NCBI GenBank assembly: GCA_023402275.1
Contig: JAEXCH010000015.1
Coordinates: 15,161 to 79,160, forward strand
DNA from: Methanobacteriota archaeon
GTDB lineage: Archaea > Thermoplasmatota > Thermoplasmata > Methanomassiliicoccales > Methanomethylophilaceae
Direction: 5' to 3'
Length of the DNA stretch: 64,000 bases
In this document: positions 27,368 through 37,000 of the stretch, piece by piece
Layout of the letters: every line of letters starts with the position of its first letter
Position numbering within the stretch: position 1 is the first letter of the stretch
Notes under the pieces: generated by a model
What the model was told of the DNA's origin: nothing
Database searches by the model: none
The model's input: only the letters and a program-made list of their open reading frames with translations
Program-made: the position numbers and the translations under genes

Positions 27368-28621
27368 CTGACGTCTTGCGCCGCATACGGTGTTCTGAAT
27401 GCGGCGGCCCGGATAAATGGATGTGCGGTCGTAATACACGGGCCCAGAAGCTGCGCCTATCTGATGTCATCATCACATAACGAGACGATAATAAGGGATG
27501 TGAAGAGGAACAGTAACTCCATCAAAGGAACATTCGGCAACATATACTCCACGGATATGGATGATACAGTATCGATATTCGGAGGGGCTGATCATCTCAA
27601 GGATAAGATACAGATGGCCGTTAAGGACGGATACAAGGTCGTATTCGTGGTCACAACATGTATTTCAGGGATCATTGGGGACAACTCAGAGGATATGGTC
27701 GAACAATTCAGACGCGATAACCCAGATACGGAGTTCTTCCTCGTCGAGGCGGACGGCAACATAATGGGCGATTACAAGGACGGCTTCGTATCTTGTGTGG
27801 AGAGAGTGGTGAAAATGATCGACCCGTCTGTCGAACCCGATAATAAACTCATAAACCTCGTAGGAACATCATTCTTCAAACTCAGACGCAAGAGCAATAT
27901 CAAGGCCTTGGAGGAAATAATCGAATCATTCGGTATCGGCATAAACTGCAGATTCATCGATGATTGTTCGCTGGATGAGGTACGTAATTTCTGCAGGGGA
28001 AGTCTGGACCTTCTGATATCAGATGATATAGAGGGAAGGGAGATGGAGAGGATCATCTCGGAACGGACAGGTGGCAGGAAGAGTCTGATCATACCTGCTG
28101 GACTTGATGAGACAAAGGATTTCATAATAGAAATGGGAAGAATGCTGGACCAGGAAGCAAATGCCAGAGGGATAGCGGATGATCTGGAAATGCGCTATAA
28201 CGAAGAGATAGATTCATACCGTAAGATACTCAGAGGAAAGAGGGCAATAGTCATCTGCGACCCCTACGCCAATATCGATTGGAACATAGATCTCCTCAAT
28301 GATCTTGGAATGGAGATATTGAAGATAGGTCTGAACGAGACCAAGAGGCACAGAGGTCTTCCTTTCGGATCAAGATATTCAGAACTTACCGAGGATAACT
28401 ATAACATCAATAAGCTCAGAGATGACATCGAAAGACTGGACCCCGATATCGTGATAGGTGATGTGGTACAAATAGCCGATCTTGAGACCAGATGGATATT
28501 CCTCATGAAAAAGGACATAGGGGTCGATGCCCCATTGGATTATGCAAGAAGGATGGCCAACATAGTGAGGCTTCCTAAAGTGGAAGGATGGAGGGGAGAA
28601 CTTGATGCGGATACGGCCTGA
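27368..28621 (+). CDS. Nitrogenase-like component-1 subunit (NifD-like)
   Basis: 417 residues if it starts at CTG 27368, which has AAGGA 6 nt upstream. The first ATG (27464) is too late, because it would remove Cys4 and the HGPRSC29 motif. Cys4, Cys29 and Cys98 (TTCISGIIGDN) match in spacing the three P-cluster-type cysteines of NifD (gaps of 25 and 69 residues). No FeMo-cofactor Cys/His pair was recognised. The N-terminal half is Rossmann-like, and a second domain begins near residue 275 (KRAIVICDPYANIDW). Either a CTG start or TAG readthrough from the NifH-like gene is required. Its C-terminus overlaps the next gene by 17 nt. Confidence 0.75.
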   Translation: MTSCAAYGVLNAAARINGCAVVIHGPRSCAYLMSSSHNETIIRDVKRNSNSIKGTFGNIYSTDMDDTVSIFGGADHLKDKIQMAVKDGYKVVFVVTTCISGIIGDNSEDMVEQFRRDNPDTEFFLVEADGNIMGDYKDGFVSCVERVVKMIDPSVEPDNKLINLVGTSFFKLRRKSNIKALEEIIESFGIGINCRFIDDCSLDEVRNFCRGSLDLLISDDIEGREMERIISERTGGRKSLIIPAGLDETKDFIIEMGRMLDQEANARGIADDLEMRYNEEIDSYRKILRGKRAIVICDPYANIDWNIDLLNDLGMEILKIGLNETKRHRGLPFGSRYSELTEDNYNINKLRDDIERLDPDIVIGDVVQIADLETRWIFLMKKDIGVDAPLDYARRMANIVRLPKVEGWRGELDADTA

Positions 28622-29870
28622 CGGATTCACGGGTGCTTTGATGGCAATAGAAGGCATAAGCAACGCCAGGGCCGTACTGCACGGACCGGGAGGATGCAGA
28701 TTATGCCACATGATCCTTTCAAGAAAGACATTCCCGCGTATGGAGAGCGGAGGGACCACAGAGTACAACATTCCCTATTTCTTCGGCCAACCGAGACTCC
28801 CATGTACATATCTTGAGGAAACAGATTACATCAATGGTGCTTACGACATAGTGGTTGATGCACTTCCTTTCATTGAGAGTAAGAAAGATGGTATGATAAC
28901 GATAATCAACTCACCGGGTGCCGCACTGATCGGGGACAATCACGGAAAGGCCATCAACGAGGTCGGTATCGCCGATAAAGCATTCGCGATCGAGGAATCC
29001 CTTGTTTCGGTACCGTTATGCGAAGGGTACGATCATACCCTGAGATCTGTATTGGAATGGCTTTCACCAAAGAAGATACCTACAGTACCGAATACAGTGA
29101 ATGTCATTGGAATGTCAATTCTGGATAAGGATTGGAAGAATGGCGTCAGAGAGATAACGAGATCGCTTCAGCTTCTTGGGTTGGACATAATATCATTCCC
29201 GGGTGCAGGATGTTCCACTTATGACCTTGAGAGGTCTGTCGGTGCTTCTCTCAACGTAGTGGTATGTCCGGAATTCGGTATAGAGGTAGCAAAATTCTAC
29301 GAAGAGGAATACGGAATACCGTATGTGATATCACCTTCTGGTGCGCCGATAGGTTTTGACTCCACGATCGAATGGATAAGGACTGTTGCTGATAGGACCG
29401 GAAAGGACCCGTCAGAGGCCATAGGACGTATCGAGAGATACAAAGACTGCGTATTCCATTCCTTGATGGGGTCCAGATTCAAGACGATAAAGATGAGGGG
29501 TTCATCATTTTCAATATACGGCGAGGCATCAATAGTTTACCCTTTGACAAAATGGTTGTACCATTATCTATCAATGATACCTTTATCAGTGGTGGTGGAC
29601 CAAGGGAGTTATTCCCCTATGATCGAACCGTTGAAGGACTTCCTTATATCGATAGAAGCAGGAGACGCTTTTCAGAATGAGAACGATGATTGGTCGGATT
29701 TCGTATTCGCCGACGGGGACACTGCGGTACTCCTTGAGAAATCCGGACGTTGCGGGAAGGGTATCGACATAGGATTACCGACATCAGAATATCTCAGTTT
29801 GATACCAAGGCCGATAGTGGGTGCTAAAGGTTCATTGTACATATTGGACGAGATAATGAAGGACTTCTGA
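28605..29870 (+). CDS. Nitrogenase-like component-1 subunit (NifK/NifE-like)
   Basis: 421 residues from ATG 28605, with a purine-rich SD (GGAGGGGAG) upstream. RAVLHGPGGCRLC places Cys31 at the central P-cluster position. The first position is Asp6 and the third is Ser103 (IINSPGAALIGDN). The later LNVVVCPEFGIEVAKFYEEEYGIPYVIS block is typical of NifK/NifE/CfbD proteins. With the preceding subunit it would form a DK-type heterodimer that accepts electrons from the NifH-like protein. The substrate is unknown; a tetrapyrrole is suggested only by the neighbouring chelatase and corrin genes. Confidence 0.82.
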   Translation: MRIRPDGFTGALMAIEGISNARAVLHGPGGCRLCHMILSRKTFPRMESGGTTEYNIPYFFGQPRLPCTYLEETDYINGAYDIVVDALPFIESKKDGMITIINSPGAALIGDNHGKAINEVGIADKAFAIEESLVSVPLCEGYDHTLRSVLEWLSPKKIPTVPNTVNVIGMSILDKDWKNGVREITRSLQLLGLDIISFPGAGCSTYDLERSVGASLNVVVCPEFGIEVAKFYEEEYGIPYVISPSGAPIGFDSTIEWIRTVADRTGKDPSEAIGRIERYKDCVFHSLMGSRFKTIKMRGSSFSIYGEASIVYPLTKWLYHYLSMIPLSVVVDQGSYSPMIEPLKDFLISIEAGDAFQNENDDWSDFVFADGDTAVLLEKSGRCGKGIDIGLPTSEYLSLIPRPIVGAKGSLYILDEIMKDF

Positions 29871-29905
29871 TCGCAGACCGAAGTATAAATATCAAGAATA
29901 CTTTA

Positions 29906-29922
29906 TTGGAGAATATATCCAA
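29906..29922. promoter_or_regulatory. Regulon palindrome, site 6 (FecE-like ATPase promoter)
   Basis: TTGGAGAATATATCCAA lies 14 bp before the ATG at 29937. A TATA-like AGTATAAATAT (29882-29892) about 25 bp upstream puts the palindrome over the expected transcription start, a position suited to repression. Confidence 0.7.
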
Positions 29923-29936
29923 CTGGAGCTGTGAAA

Positions 29937-30803
29937 ATGTATCTTAAGATCAACAATGTACAGTTCGAATATACCAGCGTACCTGTTTTGAAAGATATAT
30001 GTCTTGATGTCGACGGTGCACAGTTCGTCTCGATCCTTGGGCCGAACGGTGTTGGAAAATCCACACTCATACACTGCATAAACAAGATACTCACGCCTAC
30101 AGCAGGAGTCGTCACTCTTGACGGTAATGATGTGAAGGAAACACCGTTGAAGGAACTTGCCAAACAAGTGGGATATGTCCCATATACATCATCGGATACA
30201 TTTCCGTTGACCGTTGTCGACACAGTTCTGATGGGTAGGCATCCTCACAGTAAATGGAAGTCCTTGAGCGAGGATCTGGATATTGTATATGATACACTGA
30301 AGCTCATGGGTATTGAGGATCTTGCCATGCGCCCATTCAATGAATTGAGTGCAGGTCAACGCCAGAAGGTAATGCTCTCCAGAGGACTTGTTCAGGAACC
30401 TCAGATACTTTTGCTTGATGAACCCACCTCGAATCTGGATGTCAGACATCAGTTGGAAGTCACAAAGATATTGCTCGATCTATCCAGATCGAAGAACATC
30501 ACTGTCATAATGATAAGTCATGATCTAAACATAGCTGCAAAGTATGCTGACAATCTCATACTGATGCACGAGGGATCCATCTTCTCTGTTGGAAAACCCT
30601 ATGATGTCCTTACCGAGGAGAATCTGAAGGTCGTCTATGGTGTGGATTCCACCATCATCGCAGATGATGACAGGCCTCACGTGATACTTAGGGACTCGAT
30701 CGCCGATTATGAGGAAAAGAGTGAGGAACTCAAGAACATCGCTTCACCTATGGCGAACATACCTGTTCTCAAGATCAATAAAAAAGAGGAAGTGACCTAC
30801 TAA
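29937..30803 (+). CDS. FecE/BtuD-like ABC importer ATPase (no adjacent permease on its strand)
   Basis: 288 residues from ATG 29937, preceded by GGAG at 8 nt; a GTG 6 nt earlier is too near the SD. Walker A GPNGVGKST, Q-loop YVPYTSSDTFPLTVVDTVLMGRHP, signature LSAGQRQK, Walker B ILLLDEPTSNLD, H-loop ISHDLN. The C-terminal 40 residues extend beyond the usual FecE length. It has its own operator and no permease partner on the same strand, so it may serve the two tandem FecCD pairs (20041-22210, 42978-45112), which lack a FecE-type ATPase. Confidence 0.9.
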   Translation: MYLKINNVQFEYTSVPVLKDICLDVDGAQFVSILGPNGVGKSTLIHCINKILTPTAGVVTLDGNDVKETPLKELAKQVGYVPYTSSDTFPLTVVDTVLMGRHPHSKWKSLSEDLDIVYDTLKLMGIEDLAMRPFNELSAGQRQKVMLSRGLVQEPQILLLDEPTSNLDVRHQLEVTKILLDLSRSKNITVIMISHDLNIAAKYADNLILMHEGSIFSVGKPYDVLTEENLKVVYGVDSTIIADDDRPHVILRDSIADYEEKSEELKNIASPMANIPVLKINKKEEVTY

Positions 30804-30837
30804 GAGGCCACAACCTCGAATATATTATCCTAGAGGA

Positions 30838-31632
30838 TCAATCCTCTATTGCATCCTTATCCTTGCCTATCAGCAGGACATCCAGTCCGAATCTTTCGTC
30901 CTCAGATACCTCTGTTTCGATGAAGAAGGCACTCTTAAGATTATCCGGAAGCATGACCTTTATCGTATCACCGATCTTGTGTATCTTCTTGTTCTGCATG
31001 ATCACTATCCTGTCGCAATATCTTGCGGCAAGAACGATATCGTGAGTGACTATCAGAACAAGCAGGTTCTTATCCTTGGCAAGTCTGTTGATCAGTTCCA
31101 AAAGATCGAATTGGTGATTGATGTCCAGATGCAATGTTGGCTCATCGAGCAACAATATCTCAGGTTCTTGAGCAAGGGCACGGGCGATCATCACCCTCCT
31201 TCTTTCTCCTCCGCTGAGTTCATTGACCGATCTGTCTGCGAATTTCAAGGTTCCCGTGTCCTTCATCGCCTGGAACACGGCCTTGATATCATCACCTTGT
31301 TGACGGCCCTCGTCCTCCATTCTTGGATATCTTCCCATCATCACTGTATCATAGACAGAGAATGGGAAGGTTATGTTCGTGGTCTGGGTAACGAATGCTA
31401 TCTTCTTTGCTATATCCTTTTTGGACATATCACTTACAGGGGATCCGTCGACGGATATCTCCCCTGTATCAGGATTCAATGATGCATTTATGCACTTCAG
31501 GAGTGTGGTCTTACCACATCCATTCTGCCCTATGATCCCCACGACCTCTCCTCTGTGGGCCTCAAGATTGATCTCAGTGAGGACCTCCCTCTTCTCATAA
31601 GAGAATCCAACGTTCTTTACTTCAAGATCCAT
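30838..31632 (-). CDS. FecE/FepC-like ABC importer ATPase (operon B)
   Basis: 264 residues. Walker A GQNGCGKTT, VTQTTNITFPFSVYDTVMMGRYPR, signature LSGGERRR, Walker B ILLLDEPTLHLD, H-loop VTHDIV. Typical of ATPases that drive siderophore, haem or cobalamin uptake. It follows the permease at 31637 with a 4-bp gap and the binding-protein gene at 32728, making a complete importer BCD set. Confidence 0.92.
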   Translation of the reverse strand: MDLEVKNVGFSYEKREVLTEINLEAHRGEVVGIIGQNGCGKTTLLKCINASLNPDTGEISVDGSPVSDMSKKDIAKKIAFVTQTTNITFPFSVYDTVMMGRYPRMEDEGRQQGDDIKAVFQAMKDTGTLKFADRSVNELSGGERRRVMIARALAQEPEILLLDEPTLHLDINHQFDLLELINRLAKDKNLLVLIVTHDIVLAARYCDRIVIMQNKKIHKIGDTIKVMLPDNLKSAFFIETEVSEDERFGLDVLLIGKDKDAIED

Positions 31633-31636
31633 TTTA

Positions 31637-32689
31637 TCAATCCCATATCTCCTTTTTCCTCGTTCTCATGACATATATGAAGAACGGCGCTCCTATCAAT
31701 GCCGTCAGCACACCCACGGGTAATGCCAGACTGAAGGCTGATTTAGCTATCGTATCCATTGCGATCATGAATATGCCCCCTCCGAATATACAAAGCGGCA
31801 TAAGAAGGGCATGATTCGGACCGACTATCATCCTGAAGATGTGCGGAACGATCAAACCCACAAATCCAATGACACCGCTTATCGCAACCGAACCTCCCAC
31901 AGCAAGGGATGTCGCTATTATCAATATTATCCTGAGTCTCTTTACATTCACTCCCATATTTGCCGCCTGTTCCTCACCTGCGGATATAAGATTCAATTCC
32001 CTTATGTGCAGAATCATGAGGAACAATCCCAACAACACAGGGATTATGACAAGCTGGAAGGATTGCCATCCGCAGTTGTTGAAACTTCCCATCGTCCAAT
32101 AGACGATACTTGAAAGCACATCCTCATTCACAACATACTGAAGTAATGATACGAGACCATTAAAGAATGCACCGATCGCAACACCCGCCAAAAGGAGTGT
32201 GGTCGACGCTACACCATATTTCGTCCTCGCCAGCATGTAAACGGCACCCATCGTTATGAAACAGAATATGAACGCCATTCCGGGAACGGCGAAACTTCCC
32301 AGGAATCCTCCGAAACCGAACGCCAGTGCCAATGATGCACCGAACGCGGCCCCAGAAGAAATACCGAGAACCGATGGGGATGCCATGGGATTCTTGAACA
32401 GGCTCTGCATTACGAGTCCTGCGGTAGATAATGCCGCACCCACTATGATGCAGCACAATAACCTGGGTACCCTTACGTCCCATACGATATAGACGCCCAG
32501 TTCATCCTTGGATGCACCGAATAGTATACGGAAAACCTCAGCGATGGATAGATTGTAATCTCCCATCATCAATGTTATGAAGAATATGAGTATCAGGCCC
32601 AGAATCGATGCCACTACCACTATCCTTGATCTTCTTGATTTACTTTTTTGATAATTCTCAAGATCTTCTAGCGTTTTGAGTTCGTCCAT
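31637..32689 (-). CDS. FecCD/BtuC-family permease (operon B)
   Basis: 350 residues, many helices. VRVPRLLCCIIVGAALSTAGLVMQSLFKNPMASPSVLGISSGA and GVIGFVGLIVPHIFRM are family motifs. It has a single permease gene rather than a tandem pair, so a homodimer is expected. ATG 32689 is preceded by GAGGT. The upstream binding-protein gene is separated by a hairpin/T-tract. Confidence 0.92.
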   Translation of the reverse strand: MDELKTLEDLENYQKSKSRRSRIVVVASILGLILIFFITLMMGDYNLSIAEVFRILFGASKDELGVYIVWDVRVPRLLCCIIVGAALSTAGLVMQSLFKNPMASPSVLGISSGAAFGASLALAFGFGGFLGSFAVPGMAFIFCFITMGAVYMLARTKYGVASTTLLLAGVAIGAFFNGLVSLLQYVVNEDVLSSIVYWTMGSFNNCGWQSFQLVIIPVLLGLFLMILHIRELNLISAGEEQAANMGVNVKRLRIILIIATSLAVGGSVAISGVIGFVGLIVPHIFRMIVGPNHALLMPLCIFGGGIFMIAMDTIAKSAFSLALPVGVLTALIGAPFFIYVMRTRKKEIWD

Positions 32690-32700
32690 CCTAGGACCTC

Positions 32701-32729
32701 ATAAAAATTAAGAAGAGGGGGTTACCCTC
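32701..32729 (-). terminator. Hairpin and T-tract between binding protein and permease (operon B)
   Basis: On the minus strand GAGGG-TAACC-CCCTC begins within the stop codon of the binding-protein gene and is followed by TTCTTAATTTTTAT. Same place and same GGGTAACCCCC core as the hairpin at 22222-22254, suggesting a conserved device setting the ratio of binding protein to permease. Confidence 0.55.
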
Positions 32730-33873
32730 AGTTGTTTACCCTCATCCTGTCATCCTCGGAACGTCCGTCATTCGTGTAGAATATCAGATATTTCGGTGAT
32801 TCCACAAGCAAGGATTCAAGACTGTGTTCTGCGCCATCAAGCATTGATGCATCGAATCCAAGGAAATTCAGTATGACCTTCGCCATTGCGGAGTTCACTG
32901 CCTTTCCTGAACCGCTCTCCCAGTATGCTTTGACAGGCTCTTTGCCCTCGGTCTTCTCCTGGACGGAGTAGTAGACCTTGTACAATCTGAGCTGGATATC
33001 CTCGATGACCTTGTTTATCGTCTCATCGCTGAATCCCATGATCTGTCCTATACAGTCGACACAGGAGAACACATCCTTTATGTTAGAAGGGCCGAAGAAT
33101 GCATAGTATGAGCCGGTTGCATTACAGGGTCCTGTGTTGGTATTGTAGTGCTCGGATGTGCTTATCCTCGTTCCTGATCCAAGGTATATCGTGTTCTGAT
33201 GTCCTGCGTTCTTTGAACTCATGAGTGCAGAGGCCAGCTTCTCGCTGTCAACACTCTGGACCGAGTTCGTTCCAAGATCGTAGTATGTGCTTTGATCAAC
33301 AAGTCTGAGCATGTATTCCGAGTCATTCTGACTATAGTAGGAATACTGCATTCCGCCTGCAATGGTACTATTCATGTACTCCTTCATTGCTGCATTGTTG
33401 TAGCTTTCCTCTGTGTATGGTGTGACATTGTTCTCGGCACATGCCAAGTAATAGAGTGTCTCAGAGTACATTGTACCCATCACGACCACTCCGTCGCAGA
33501 CCGGTACGTTCACTACCTCGGTCCCTTTGGCACCTGTTGATATTGTTACGTTCAAAGTTCCGTTCGATTGTTTATCTATGAGTGAGGACCAGTTGCAGTA
33601 CTCATTCCAGAACGCTGTATCCGCTTTTGCATCTGCAAGTGTAAGATCGGACTTTACAAGATCACCATAATAGTCCTCGTACATCGTCTCAAATGTGATT
33701 ATGACAGCAGGGGTGGCAGAGCACTTACCCATGTCAACATCGCTTACAACGGGATTCAACTTGTACAAACCTTTTTTCTCGGGTTCTTCAGAGTTCATAT
33801 ACAGAACTACTCCGACCGCAGCAATGACCAGAACCACAGCGGCCACAATTGCGATGAGTTTGTTGTTTTCCAT
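32728..33873 (-). CDS. Membrane-anchored substrate-binding protein of a FecCD importer (operon B)
   Basis: 381 residues from ATG 33873 with GGAGG upstream. One N-terminal hydrophobic segment (KLIAIVAAVVLVIAAVGVVLYM), then an extracellular domain. Unlike the binding proteins at 22259 and 45334 it has no dockerin-like module. It carries several cysteines, including a close pair CVDC near residue 280. Similarity to BtuF/FhuD proteins is weak, and the call rests mainly on position before a FecCD permease and FecE ATPase. NTIYLGSGTRIS may be a ligand-loop segment. Confidence 0.72.
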   Translation of the reverse strand: MENNKLIAIVAAVVLVIAAVGVVLYMNSEEPEKKGLYKLNPVVSDVDMGKCSATPAVIITFETMYEDYYGDLVKSDLTLADAKADTAFWNEYCNWSSLIDKQSNGTLNVTISTGAKGTEVVNVPVCDGVVVMGTMYSETLYYLACAENNVTPYTEESYNNAAMKEYMNSTIAGGMQYSYYSQNDSEYMLRLVDQSTYYDLGTNSVQSVDSEKLASALMSSKNAGHQNTIYLGSGTRISTSEHYNTNTGPCNATGSYYAFFGPSNIKDVFSCVDCIGQIMGFSDETINKVIEDIQLRLYKVYYSVQEKTEGKEPVKAYWESGSGKAVNSAMAKVILNFLGFDASMLDGAEHSLESLLVESPKYLIFYTNDGRSEDDRMRVNN

Positions 33874-33888
33874 GTTTGTTCCTCCGTA

Positions 33889-33905
33889 TTGGATTAACCA
33901 TCCAA
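33889..33905. promoter_or_regulatory. Regulon palindrome, site 7 (binding protein B promoter)
   Basis: TTGGATTAACCATCCAA, arms of 6 bp (TTGGAT/ATCCAA). It lies 15 bp before the leftward ATG at 33873 and is one of three copies in this 178-bp divergent region. Confidence 0.72.
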
Positions 33906-33934
33906 CATAACTCATTAATTGTTATAAAAATATG

Positions 33935-33951
33935 TTGGAGAATACATCCAT
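33935..33951. promoter_or_regulatory. Regulon palindrome, site 8 (middle copy)
   Basis: TTGGAGAATACATCCAT, one mismatch at the last base. It follows GTTATAAAAATAT (33921-33933), a TATA-like run usable by either divergent gene. An in-frame ATG at 33932 overlaps this site, one reason for rejecting it as the cobN2 start. Confidence 0.62.
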
Positions 33952-34014
33952 TGATTTAATTCGACAAGATGCGAAGCGTTATATTATTATTCCAAAAAAC
34001 AATCCAGATAATTA

Positions 34015-34031
34015 TTGGATTACTAATCCAA
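34015..34031. promoter_or_regulatory. Regulon palindrome, site 9 (cobN2 promoter)
   Basis: TTGGATTACTAATCCAA, perfect 6-bp arms. It lies 20 bp before the cobN2 ATG at 34052, downstream of a TATA-like GTTATATTATTATT (33979-33992), so it would cover the transcription start or leader. Confidence 0.72.
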
Positions 34032-34051
34032 CTGATATAGGGAGTTCGCAT

Positions 34052-37000
34052 ATGCATATTGCAGTCATTTCGATTTGCACCAAGGACAGCCATTGCCTTG
34101 ATCCTGCCGCCAAAGAACTGAATCAGGAAGGATACGATATCGAGCTGACATGCGCAGATTCGGTGGACCTTGATGCAGACCCAATTCTATTGAATAAGAC
34201 AGCTGAGCTCCTTCCCTCCGTGGACCTTATATTCCTCAGGGTCCACGGGGACGTCACATTCTTCAAGAAGTTCGATAAGATAAGGGACATTATAGATGAA
34301 AACAACAAGATCGCTTTCCTCTCATGTACAGAAGAATGGGTCATGGACGAACACCGATACATGTTCAGGGACCTTGACGATTATGATCTTGTGAACACAT
34401 TTGTCACTCTGGGAGGAAACGATAATCACAAAGCACTCCTCAAGTGGGCAATGCGTACCATTGATGGAGTGGACGTTGACATCCCTGAACCGATAATACC
34501 TCCTGCACAAGGGGCATATCATCCGTCAAAGGGAACGATGAGCATCGAAGAAATGATCGATACCCTTGACCATGATAGACCGACCGTCGCAGTGATGTTC
34601 TATCAGAAACAGTTCATAACCAATAATCTGAAGGGAATAGACGCGCTTGTCATGGCATTAGAAAGGAAGGGCGTGAATGCCCTTCCGATATTCCTGTACA
34701 CCATGGAGAATAAGATCGCAGGTGCGATCGGAGTGAAGAATATCCTAGACAGACATCTGACAAAGAACGGGAAACCATTGGTCGACTGCATAATAGAGAC
34801 CATGAGTTTCTCGCAGACATTGATCGCGAATCCCGGGGACGGCGAACAGGTACCCGATGATCCTTTCTTCGAACGGTTCGGTGTTCCTGTGATACAGACG
34901 ACCACGCTCATGAGTTCAGAGGAAGCGTGGAGGGATAACATATTCGGCCTCAGCAGCGCAGAGATAGCATTCGATATCGTACATCCGGAATTCGACGGAC
35001 AGATAATCACGATCCCTTTCTCGTGCACCGAGATAGACAAGAATGGAGGAAGGTATAATTCTCCTATCGACAGCAGGATCGACGACCTATCCGAGATAGC
35101 ATATCGATGGTCCTCCCTGAGGAGAAAGAGCAACTCCGAGAAGAAAGTGGCCATACTGTTATACATGTATCCTCCGCAGACCGATCGTGCAGGAGGTGCA
35201 GCAGGACTCGATACGTTCCAAAGCACAGTGGATATGCTCAAGGAACTTAAGGCCGAAGGATACAAGGTAGACTGGATACCCGAGAACAGCAGAGAATTGG
35301 TAGACAGATTGTTGGACGGCCTTACCCTTGACACGTCATGGTCATCCGAGGAAAGAGTGCTGGAAACGGCCATCGACATGATGACGAAGGAGGAATACAT
35401 CGAGTGGACATCCGATCTTTCCAATTCGGCAAAGGATAGGATAGAGAGGTCCTGGGGCCCTCCTCCTGGAGAGGTCCACGTCACCAAAGGCAAGATCAAC
35501 ATACCTGGGATATTGAATGGTAACATAACCATAGGTTTCCAACCTGATAGGGGTCATGACATTCAAAGCGATTACCATGATACAAGTGCGGTCATGCCTC
35601 ATCAATATCTTGCATACTACAGATGGTTGAAAGAGGATTTCAAGGTGGATGCGATCATTCATGTCGGTACCCACGGGACGCTTGAATGGCTTCCGGGAAA
35701 GAGCGTGGGTCTTTCGGAGGATTGCTGTCCGGATTACGTTCTTAAGAATGTGCCTGATATCTATCCCTACATCATCGGCAACCCAGGCGAGGGCATACAG
35801 GCAAAGAGAAGGGCTGCCGCGGTGATCATCGACCATATGATACCTGCTATGTGCCGTGCAGGAAGCTATGATGATATAAGCGAGCTTGAATCCGTCCTCC
35901 AGATATACATGAGCGCAGACTCATACAGACAGGAAGACAAAAGACATCTCATAGAGGAGAAACTACACGAGGTGGTAATGAGGATGTCCATATTCTCCGA
36001 CATAGGATTGAGTTCCGAAGCAACACCCGAGGAAGTGGGGAAGAAAGCTGATGATCTTTACGATTATGTCATCGAAGTCAAGGGGGCTCTGATAAAGGAT
36101 GGCATGCATATCCTGGGAACTCCTCCTTCGGATGAACGTCTGGAAGAGATGATATACAGCCTTACCAGATTCAACAACGGGGATATCCCGTCCCTGAGGG
36201 AATCAATAGGGAACGGAATGGGATTATCATTCAGGGATCTCACTGAATCCACTTCTGAGTTCAACACAGAACATAATAAACTAAACGGTCAACTCGTGGA
36301 TGATATCGAACATATGGTGGCGGATGTGATATCAAAATTCTTGGAGTTGGATTTTGACCGTTCAAAATGTATCGAATTCATTGGGAATATCGTATCCGAT
36401 CCTAATGACGATCTGATCAGGATAACATCATTCATCTGCGATGAACTGTATCCGAACATAATCAAGATACGTCAAGAGATGGACAGTCTTCTTGATGCTT
36501 TGAACGGGGATTTCATCCCGCCCGGTCCGTCAGGGTGTCCTACTAGAGGAAGGGCACAGATATTACCGACCGGCAGGAATTTCTATTCCATAGATCCGGA
36601 TGCTGTTCCGTGGCACTCCAGCTGGGAGATCGGCAGGGAGATGGCCGACCAGATGATCGAACGATACATCGAAGAGAACGGAACATATCCTCAGAACATA
36701 GGGGTGGTCCTATGGGCCACTGATACCATGAAGACCGGAGGGGATGACGTCGCGTACATACTTTGGCTTATGGGGGTCAGACCGGTATGGACGGGTTACG
36801 GAGGACGCGTGAAAGGGTTGGAGGTCGTACCCTTGGAAGAACTGGGTCGCCCAAGGCTTGATGTAACGGTCAGGATCAGCGGACTTTTCAGGGATACCTT
36901 CCCAAACATAACCCACCTTATGGATGATGCAGTGGATATGGTCTCGGAATTGGAAGAATCCGATGAAGAGAACTACCTACTTGCCAATCTCAGGTCGGAG

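Noticed and set aside
26450..28621. Naming the nitrogenase-like genes cfbC and cfbD
   Set aside because: Two different component-1 subunits are present and the cysteine patterns differ between them, so an F430 assignment is not secure from sequence reading alone.
33932..34051. Longer cobN2 start at ATG 33932
   Set aside because: It would put two regulon palindromes inside the gene and add about 40 residues not found in the paralogue; ATG 34052 has a good SD.
34603..35532. Long open frame on the strand opposite cobN2 (309 codons)
   Set aside because: It mirrors a highly conserved CobN coding sequence and its translation shows no family features; the same applies to long opposite-strand frames at 896-1807 and 7532-8149.
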